From Actinomadura coerulea (GTDB taxonomy: Bacteria; Actinomycetota; Actinomycetes; Streptosporangiales; Streptosporangiaceae): a DNA stretch of 64,000 bases. The translations under genes and the position numbers were made by a program. The notes below the pieces were generated by a model. That model saw only the letters and a list, made by a program, of their open reading frames with translations. It did no database searches and was not told the DNA's origin. This document shows, piece by piece, positions 58,087 to 64,000 of the stretch (position 1 is its first letter; the number at the start of each line of letters is the position of its first letter). The stretch covers positions 5,518,001-5,582,000 of the forward strand of contig NZ_JACHMQ010000001.1 in the NCBI RefSeq assembly GCF_014208105.1, in the 5' to 3' direction.

Positions 58087-61000
58087 GTGAAGCCGACCTT
58101 CCCCGTGGACCTCGCGGCCCGGGCCGCGAACCTGTCCGAGCGGATCCAGATCGTGTCCGCCCTCGGCCCGCCGTCCGGTGCGGAGCCGCTGGAGGCCTTC
58201 GACGCCTGGAGGATCGACCGGCTCGCCGCCAAGCTGGCCGCCAAGTTCGGCGCGGAGACCAGCCCGCGGCCGGAGCGGCACACGGAGGAGTCGCTGCGCG
58301 AGGCCCTGCGGGCCTATCGCGCGCACGAGCTCGGCCTCACCGACCCCGAAGGCCCTCTGGGCCGGCTGCTGACCGACCTCCACCGCGGCTGGCTGCCGGT
58401 CTACCGCGAGACGCTGGAGAGGTTCGACCCGGGAGACGAGGCGTTCGCGGCGGCGGAGTGGCGCGCGGACGACGTCTACCACGGCCGGCTCGCCACCGCC
58501 TGCGAGCCCTTCCTGGTGGAGCTCGGCCGCCGGCTGGTCGGGGAGATCGACGGCGGCGCGTCCGGGGTCCGTGTCGACTCCCGGCTGGTGGCCGACTTCC
58601 AGGACTACCTGCTCGACCGGTTCGAGCTGGCGCTGGCCTGGGCGGTGGAGACCGACGCGAAGGTGCACTGCCGGCTGCACGGGATCGACCCGGCGAGCGC
58701 GACCCGCGACGACTACCTCGCCTACCTCGACAAGACGTTCGTCGACGCCGCCGCCTACCACCGCTTCTACCTGGAGTTCCCCCTGCTGGGCCGCTGGCTC
58801 GCCCAGACGACCGCGCAGCTCGCCGAGCACGGCGCCCAGCTGGTCGGCAGGCTCCGCGACGGCGCCGCCGAGCTGTCCGAGGCGTTCTTCGGGCGGCCCG
58901 TCGCGGCCGTGCGCACCGCCCGGCTCGGCCGATCCGACCACCACGCCGGGGGCCGCAGCGTCGCGATCGTCGAGGTCGAGCTCGCCGACGGCGCGCGCGA
59001 GTCCGTGGTCTACAAGCCCCGCGGTCTCGAGGGCGAGGCCGGGTTCCAGGGGCTGCTGGCGCGGCTGCGCGACGACGGCGTCCTCGACTACGCCGGACGG
59101 GCCGTGCTCCCGAAGGACGGCTACGGCTTCGAGGCGCTGATCCCGCCGGGGCGCAACCGGGTCGCCACCCGCGAGGAGGCCGAGCGCGTCTACGCCGAAC
59201 TCGGCGGCTACCTGGCGATCTTCTATGTGCTGGGCGGCGGCGACCTGCACTTCGAGAACGTCCTCATCGCCGACGGCCACGCCTTCATCTGCGACTGCGA
59301 GACGGTGCTCGGGGCGCTGCCCAAGGGGTGGCCCCGCCCGTCGGGCACGCTGATGGACTCGGTCTTCAGGACCGGTCTGATCGAGTGGCCGCGGAGCGGC
59401 GCGGCGCCCGAGGGCGAGATGCGGATCAGCGGGTACACCGGCGGCGGCGGATACGAGATGCCGATGCCGGTGCCGCAGGTCGACCGCCTGCAGTCCTTCG
59501 CGTCGTCGGTCAGCTACCGCGAGGGGGTGCGCGTCGACCCGGGGGCCGCGAACCGGATCTTCGTCGGCGGGGAACTGACGCACGCCGAGGAGTTCGTCGA
59601 CGCCATCGGGTCCGGTTTCGACCGCGTCTACGAGTGGTTCCGGCGGCGGCCCGACGAGGCGATCGCCTGCGTCCGCGAGCTGTTCACCGGCTCCGGCGTC
59701 CGCTTCGTCAACTGGAGCACGCAGGTCTACTCGCAACTGCTCGCGGCCGCCCTGCACCCCCGCTGCCTGCTGGAGCCGCTGGAAGCCGACCTGCTGATCG
59801 AGACCGTGCGCACCTTCCCGCGCAAGTGGGACCAGGACGCGGCCCTCCCCGACTGGGAGGTCGCGTCGATGTGGCGCCGCGACGTCCCGCTGTTCAGCGT
59901 CGAGGCGGGGAGTACCGGGCTCGTCCACGACCACGTGTCCGCGGTCGGCGCCGACCTGGAGACGAGCCCGCTCGACCACGCCGCGTCGCGGATCAGGGGC
60001 CTGTCCGCGCGGAATCGCGCCCAGCAGCGCCAGTACATCGCCGCCGGGCTGTCCGGCGGCGACGTCACGAGCGCCGACTTCGCCGAGACGTGCGTCGAGC
60101 GCGCGGCCGCGCTCGGGGAGCAGCTCTGCGCGATGCTCCGCGAGCCGGACGCGCCCGCCCCCTGGACGTCCTTCGTGATCACCCCGGACGGGCGGGACGA
60201 GGTCGACATCGAGGGCGACCTCTACAACGGCTCGGGCGGCATCGCCCTGTTCCTCGCCTACCTCGACGCCCTCGACCCGCGTCCGGAGTTCCGCGCGGCG
60301 GCGCGGCGGGCACTGGACCACGCCGTCGCCACCTGGGAGCGGCGGCGCATCGGGGCCTTCACCGGGCTCGGCGGCATGATCTACGTCCTCACGCACCTGT
60401 ACCGCCTGTGGGGCGAGCGCCCCCTGCTCGACCACGCCCTCGAACTGAGCGACGAGCTGGCCGGGCGCATCGACGGGGACCACCACCTGGACGTCTTCCA
60501 CGGCGCGGCCGGACTCATCCCGGTGCTGATCGGCCTCGCCGGCGCGGCGGACGGGCGGGGCCTGGAGCAGGCGCACCACTGCGCCGCGCATCTGCTGTGC
60601 CGCGCGGAGGCCCAGGGCGACACCCTGTCCTGGCCCGGCTCCGACCTCGGCGCCGCCGGGGCCAACCTGACCGGCCTGTCCCACGGCGCCGGCGGCGTCG
60701 GCTGGGCGCTGATCACGCTGGGCCGGCTCACCGACCGGGCCGAGTACGTCTCGGCGGGGCGGCGGGCCTTCGCCTACGAGGCCCTCCACTTCGACCAGAG
60801 CGCGCAGGACTGGTACGACCTGCGCGAGTTCCCCGGCGGAATGCTCTGGGAGGGACGCCACTACGCCAACGCCTGGTGCAACGGCGCGGCGGGCATCGGG
60901 CTGAGCCGCGTCCAGAGCTGGGCGGCGCTCGGCAAGGACGACGACGCCGTGCTCACCGAGGCGAGAAGCGCCCTGACGGCGACGATGCGCAACTTCCCGC

Positions 61001-61281
61001 GCCTGATGAACGACTCGCTGTGCCACGGCCGGTCCGGCAACGCCGAACTGTTCCTGCGGTTCGCGCTGCTGGCGGACGAGCCCGCGTTCCGCCTGGAGGC
61101 GAACGTCCAGGTGCAGGCGCAGTGGCGCAACCTGGAGGACGCCCCGCCCGCGTCCGCCACCGGGTTCTTCCCCGGGCTGATGCTCGGCATGTCCGGCTTC
61201 GGCATGCACTTCCTGCGGCTGGCCCATCCGGAGCGGGTCCCCTCGGCGCTCCTGCTGGACCCCCCGCCCGCGTCGATCTGA
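58087..61281 (+). CDS. cinM: Class II lanthionine synthetase LanM
   Basis: The product is 1064 residues, GTG start with GAGGAG upstream. The N-terminal dehydratase domain (~1-620) has VVYKPRGLEGEAGFQGLLAR and the kinase-like GGGDLHFENVLIADGHAFIC, then DCETVLGALP. It phosphorylates and eliminates Ser and Thr of the core. The C-terminal LanC-like cyclase (~690-1055) has zinc ligands Cys931 (AWCNGAAGIG), Cys979 and His980 (SLCHGRSGNAE), plus SHGAGGVGWALITLG. It should form the three (methyl)lanthionine bridges of the 19-residue core. Length and motif order are normal for LanM. It lies 108 bases after the precursor, beyond the hairpins. Confidence 0.95.
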   Translation: MKPTFPVDLAARAANLSERIQIVSALGPPSGAEPLEAFDAWRIDRLAAKLAAKFGAETSPRPERHTEESLREALRAYRAHELGLTDPEGPLGRLLTDLHRGWLPVYRETLERFDPGDEAFAAAEWRADDVYHGRLATACEPFLVELGRRLVGEIDGGASGVRVDSRLVADFQDYLLDRFELALAWAVETDAKVHCRLHGIDPASATRDDYLAYLDKTFVDAAAYHRFYLEFPLLGRWLAQTTAQLAEHGAQLVGRLRDGAAELSEAFFGRPVAAVRTARLGRSDHHAGGRSVAIVEVELADGARESVVYKPRGLEGEAGFQGLLARLRDDGVLDYAGRAVLPKDGYGFEALIPPGRNRVATREEAERVYAELGGYLAIFYVLGGGDLHFENVLIADGHAFICDCETVLGALPKGWPRPSGTLMDSVFRTGLIEWPRSGAAPEGEMRISGYTGGGGYEMPMPVPQVDRLQSFASSVSYREGVRVDPGAANRIFVGGELTHAEEFVDAIGSGFDRVYEWFRRRPDEAIACVRELFTGSGVRFVNWSTQVYSQLLAAALHPRCLLEPLEADLLIETVRTFPRKWDQDAALPDWEVASMWRRDVPLFSVEAGSTGLVHDHVSAVGADLETSPLDHAASRIRGLSARNRAQQRQYIAAGLSGGDVTSADFAETCVERAAALGEQLCAMLREPDAPAPWTSFVITPDGRDEVDIEGDLYNGSGGIALFLAYLDALDPRPEFRAAARRALDHAVATWERRRIGAFTGLGGMIYVLTHLYRLWGERPLLDHALELSDELAGRIDGDHHLDVFHGAAGLIPVLIGLAGAADGRGLEQAHHCAAHLLCRAEAQGDTLSWPGSDLGAAGANLTGLSHGAGGVGWALITLGRLTDRAEYVSAGRRAFAYEALHFDQSAQDWYDLREFPGGMLWEGRHYANAWCNGAAGIGLSRVQSWAALGKDDDAVLTEARSALTATMRNFPRLMNDSLCHGRSGNAELFLRFALLADEPAFRLEANVQVQAQWRNLEDAPPASATGFFPGLMLGMSGFGMHFLRLAHPERVPSALLLDPPPASI

Positions 61282-61296
61282 GGAGTGATCTGACCC

Positions 61297-62208
61297 ATGT
61301 CCGTCGAATCCTGTGCGGAGTTCCTGCGGTTCGCCGTCCGCGACACCGGGATCAGGCAGCAGATGAAGGCCATGACCGCGGTCGCGGAGATGGTCCGCCT
61401 CGGCCGGTCGCACGGCTACCTGTTCGACGCCGGGGACCTCGCGGCGGCGTCGTCCTCGCCGGACTTCTCCGAGGCCGCGCCCGAGGCGGCCGCCGAGGGG
61501 ACGCCCGGCCCGGAGCCCGCCGCGGCGGCGCCCACCGCGGCCGAAGCGACCGCGTTCTACCACTACGAGTACGACATGGCCGACCTTCCCGGGTTCGACG
61601 CCGTCCTCGACGTGCTGCCGGCGCTGAAGATCAAGCCGTCCACGGTCGACCTGGCGGCGTTCGACACCGAGTTCAGCGCGGACGACCTGCGCTCGACGTC
61701 CCTGGCCCCCGGCAGCCCGGAGTACCGGCGGTGGCGCGCGGAGCTGGACACCGGGCGGCGGCGCGACTTCCACCTCGTCAACCTGGACTCCCACACCGAC
61801 CACGCGGACTACGAGGCCTACTACGCGGCCAAGATCCGGCTGGTGGACGCGCTGGAGAAGGTCTTCGGCGGCGAGGTCCGGCTGTCCGGCAACCTGTGGT
61901 ATCCGCCGTCCAGCTACCGGCTGTGGCACACCAACGAGGACCAGCCGGGCTGGCGCATGTACCTGATCGACTTCGACGAGGGCTTCCCCGACGCCGAGCA
62001 CACCTCGTTCTTCCGCTACCAGCACCCGGAGACCGGCGAGCTGGTCACCCTGCGGGAACGCCCCCGGCTGGCACGGTTCTTCAGGGTCGAGCAGGACCCC
62101 GAGCGGCTTTTCTGGCACTGCATCGTCAACCCGACGCCCCGGCACCGGTGGAGCTTCGGCTGCCACGTCCCCGACACCTGGCTCGACGCCATCGCGGGCC
62201 GGTCGTGA
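61297..62208 (+). CDS. cinX: Peptide aspartate hydroxylase, CinX/DurX-like, with Nif11-like N-terminus
   Basis: The product is 303 residues. Residues ~1-50 (CAEFLRFAVRDTGIRQQMKA, then VAEMVRLGRSHGYLFDAGDL) have the Nif11 pattern usually found in RiPP leader peptides. An Ala/Pro-rich linker leads to a dioxygenase-like domain. It has His211 in SSYRLWHTNEDQPG, MYLIDFDEG, and His274 in RLFWHCIVNPTP, followed by Arg and Trp residues (RHRWSFGCHV). This fits Fe(II)/2-oxoglutarate hydroxylases of the aspartyl-hydroxylase type. It should hydroxylate Asp15 of the precursor, needed for headgroup binding. ATG 61297 follows GAGGAG; its stop overlaps the transporter GTG. Confidence 0.82.
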   Translation: MSVESCAEFLRFAVRDTGIRQQMKAMTAVAEMVRLGRSHGYLFDAGDLAAASSSPDFSEAAPEAAAEGTPGPEPAAAAPTAAEATAFYHYEYDMADLPGFDAVLDVLPALKIKPSTVDLAAFDTEFSADDLRSTSLAPGSPEYRRWRAELDTGRRRDFHLVNLDSHTDHADYEAYYAAKIRLVDALEKVFGGEVRLSGNLWYPPSSYRLWHTNEDQPGWRMYLIDFDEGFPDAEHTSFFRYQHPETGELVTLRERPRLARFFRVEQDPERLFWHCIVNPTPRHRWSFGCHVPDTWLDAIAGRS

Positions 62209-64000
62209 CGGCGCGTCCCGCCACCGCCGCGCCCGGCGCGGCCGGCGCGGCCGCACCCGCCGCGGCGCCGCCCGCGATCAGAGCGGTCGGGCTGCGCAAG
62301 CGGTTCCCCGGCGTCGAGGCGGTGGCCGGGCTCGACCTGACGATCCCCGCGGGCGAGAGCTTCGGATTCCTCGGCCCCAACGGGGCCGGCAAGACCACCA
62401 CGATCGCGATGCTGTGCACGCTGGCGGTGCCCACGTCCGGCCGGATCGAGATCGCCGGCCACGACACGCGGACCGACGCCGCCGCGGCGCGCCGCCGGAT
62501 CGGGCTGATCTTCCAGGAGTCGACCCTGGACGTCCAGCTGACCGCCGCCGAGAACCTGCGGTTCCACGCCGACCTGTACAACGTCCCGTCCGGCCAGGTG
62601 GCGGCGCGCATCGAGGAGACGCTCGCCCTGGTCGGGCTCACCGACTGCCGCGACCGCGCCGTGCACACCTTCTCCGGCGGCATGCGCCGCCGCCTGGAGA
62701 TCGCCCGCGCGCTGCTGCACCGCCCGCAGATCCTCTTCCTGGACGAGCCGACGATCGGCCTGGACCCGAACGCCCGCGCCCAGGTCTGGCGCCACCTGAA
62801 ACACGTGTGCGAGACCGAGTCGGTCACCCTCTTCCTCACCACCCACCACCTCGAAGAGGCCGAGCAGTGCGACCGTATCGCGATCATCGACGCGGGCCGG
62901 ATCGTCGCGCAGGGCAGCCCCGCCGAGCTGAAATCGGTGCTCGGCGCCGACCGGGTGCAGCTGCGCACCGGTGACGACGCCGCCGCGGCGGCGCTGATCG
63001 CCGAGCGCCTCGGCCTGGACGTGACCCGCGACCGCCACGGGCTGCGGCTCCAGGTCCCCGACGGCGCCCGGGTGCTGCCGCGGCTGCTCACCGAGCTCGA
63101 CGTCCCCGTGTACGAGGCAAGGGTCACCCCGCCCAGCCTGGACGACGTCTTTCTGCACCACACCGGGCACCGGATCCGCGAGGACGCCCCGCCGGAACCG
63201 TCCGTCCGCCCGGTGCGGGTCCGGTCGGCGGCCGAGCCGGGCAGGGGCGGGTTCCGGGCCGAGCTACGCGCCATGGGGATGGTGTGGCGGCGGGAGATGC
63301 TGCACTTCCGGCGCGACCGCGTCGGAGCCGCCCTCTCCCTGGTCCAGCCGCTGATCTTCCTGTTCGTCCTCGGCATCGGCCTGTCGAACCTGATGCCCGG
63401 CCCGAGCGGCGACGCCTACCAGCTGTTCCTCTTCTCGGGCGCGCTCGTGACCGCCGCGCAGGGACCCGCGCTCGCCACCGGCACCTCGATCATGTGGGAC
63501 CGGCAGGGCGGCTTCCTGCGCGAGATGCTCGCGGGCCCGGTCAGCCGCGCGTCCCTCCTGATCGGCAAATGCCTGGGCGGGACCACGGTCGCCACCTGCC
63601 AGGCCGCGATCCTCCTGGCCGCGGCCGGCCCGGTCGGCGTCCCGCTCGACGGCGTCCTGATCGCCCTCCTGCTGGGCGAACTGGTCCTGGTCTCGCTGGC
63701 CATGACCGTCCTGAGCGTCCTGCTGTCCACCATCCTCCGCCGACCGCAGACCTTCGGCACCGTGCTGACCGTGATCATGGCCCCGATGGTGTTCCTGTCC
63801 GGCGCGTTCTTCCCGCTGAGCGCGATGCCCGTCTGGATGAAGGCCGTGGCGCTGGCGAACCCGCTCACCTACGCCGTCGACGTGATGCGCCGCACCATCA
63901 CCGCCTACCTGCCGGACGCCCCGCACCACCTGTTCCAACCGCTGGCCCTGGGCTCCTGGCGCCCGCCGCTCCTCCTCGAATGCGCCGTGATGGCCGCCCT
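62205..64000 (+). CDS. Fused ABC ATPase-permease lanthipeptide exporter, cut by window edge
   Basis: One open frame from GTG 62205 (GTGA overlap) to the window end, at least 598 residues. Residues ~25-330 are a DrrA/CcmA-type ATPase: Walker A GPNGAGKTTT with Lys63, signature FSGGMRRRLEIARAL, Walker B LFLDEPTIGLDP, switch His in TTHHLEEAEQ. After a ~30-residue linker (PPEPSVRPVRVRSAAEPGRG) an ABC-2 permease follows (MLHFRRDRVGAALSLVQPLI, FLFVLGIGLSNLMPG, MVFLSGAFFPLSAMPVWMKA). I read every codon across the join and found no stop. In the cinnamycin cluster these are separate cinT and cinH. The protein should export the mature peptide and give some immunity. Confidence 0.92.
   Translation, partial: MTARPATAAPGAAGAAAPAAAPPAIRAVGLRKRFPGVEAVAGLDLTIPAGESFGFLGPNGAGKTTTIAMLCTLAVPTSGRIEIAGHDTRTDAAAARRRIGLIFQESTLDVQLTAAENLRFHADLYNVPSGQVAARIEETLALVGLTDCRDRAVHTFSGGMRRRLEIARALLHRPQILFLDEPTIGLDPNARAQVWRHLKHVCETESVTLFLTTHHLEEAEQCDRIAIIDAGRIVAQGSPAELKSVLGADRVQLRTGDDAAAAALIAERLGLDVTRDRHGLRLQVPDGARVLPRLLTELDVPVYEARVTPPSLDDVFLHHTGHRIREDAPPEPSVRPVRVRSAAEPGRGGFRAELRAMGMVWRREMLHFRRDRVGAALSLVQPLIFLFVLGIGLSNLMPGPSGDAYQLFLFSGALVTAAQGPALATGTSIMWDRQGGFLREMLAGPVSRASLLIGKCLGGTTVATCQAAILLAAAGPVGVPLDGVLIALLLGELVLVSLAMTVLSVLLSTILRRPQTFGTVLTVIMAPMVFLSGAFFPLSAMPVWMKAVALANPLTYAVDVMRRTITAYLPDAPHHLFQPLALGSWRPPLLLECAVMAA

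Noticed and set aside
57742..62256. A 1504-codon open frame on the reverse strand across the lanthipeptide genes
   Set aside because: It is antisense to LanM and CinX-like genes with clear motifs, is full of Arg/Gly/Pro/Val low-complexity runs, and matches no family. It is a by-product of high GC at third positions.
1..64000. tRNA or rRNA genes
   Set aside because: I looked for cloverleaf-like segments with GTTCRA-type T loops and for conserved rRNA stretches in the intergenic regions and found none. A covariance-model scan would settle it.

Overview
The window reads as a chromosomal stretch of a very GC-rich filamentous actinomycete. Third codon positions are almost all G or C, many starts are GTG or TTG, genes overlap by 4 bases (GTGA or ATGA), and typical actinobacterial families occur (SCO6880-type conjugation proteins, PASTA-less Ser/Thr kinases, a SCO4402-like protein, a cinnamycin-type lanthipeptide cluster). 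The gene mix resembles Thermomonosporaceae or Streptosporangiales, but genus is inference only. No rRNA, tRNA, CRISPR array or intact insertion sequence was seen.

Layout: 1-2.5 kb holds a truncated membrane-anchored GH5-like glycosidase and a divergent RDD membrane protein. 2.6-5.4 kb is a zone of gene decay. It contains the joined remnants of a divergent AraC regulator and aldo/keto reductase, a broken NucA/NucB nuclease toxin with a ComJ-like partner, and an orphan toxin C-terminus overlapping a SCO4402-like putative immunity gene. 5.7-13.3 kb holds a DUF1801 protein, a TetR-controlled MacB-type ABC exporter with paired operators, a histidine kinase and response regulator pair, and a membrane protein. 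13.3-19.5 kb is saccharide and peptide degradation: a GH2 exo-beta-D-glucosaminidase, a GH13 alpha-glucosidase and a Tat-exported M28 aminopeptidase.

19.9-30.5 kb is one long leftward operon for ring cleavage of a catechol-like compound. It has a LigA/LigB-type dioxygenase, an ACMSD-like decarboxylase, a hydroxymuconate-semialdehyde-type dehydrogenase, a 4-oxalocrotonate tautomerase and a hydratase/decarboxylase, plus two extra amidohydrolase-type enzymes, a GntR regulator and a full ABC importer. The closest known logic is the protocatechuate 2,3-cleavage (Pra) or 2-aminomuconate route. 30.5-41.5 kb is a type IV secretion/conjugation-like locus (VirB4 ATPase, SCO6880, TrbL-like, pilin-like, lytic transglycosylase, VirD4-like). 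It has no relaxase or integrase in view, and its VirD4 homologue has lost the catalytic Walker B pair.

41.6-50.2 kb carries a pseudokinase with a repeat linker, a transglutaminase-like protein without its catalytic Cys and His, DUF58, a MoxR ATPase and a secreted propeller-like protein. 50.5-56.7 kb holds an I36-like protease inhibitor, an intact Ser/Thr kinase, an HTH/P-loop/repeat protein, a small membrane peptide, a glycerophosphodiester phosphodiesterase and DUF2231. From 57.2 kb to the end is a class II lanthipeptide cluster of the cinnamycin/duramycin type. It encodes, in order, a lysinoalanine-forming protein, a precursor with core CASTCSSGPFTFACDGSTK, LanM, a hydroxylase with a Nif11-like N-terminus, and an ABC ATPase and permease fused in one chain that runs off the end.

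The most noteworthy items are the cinnamycin-like cluster with an altered core (Ser7 instead of Phe7), the cluster of apparently enzyme-dead homologues beside the T4SS-like locus, the toxin/immunity remnants, and the ring-cleavage operon with its palindromic operator over the promoter.
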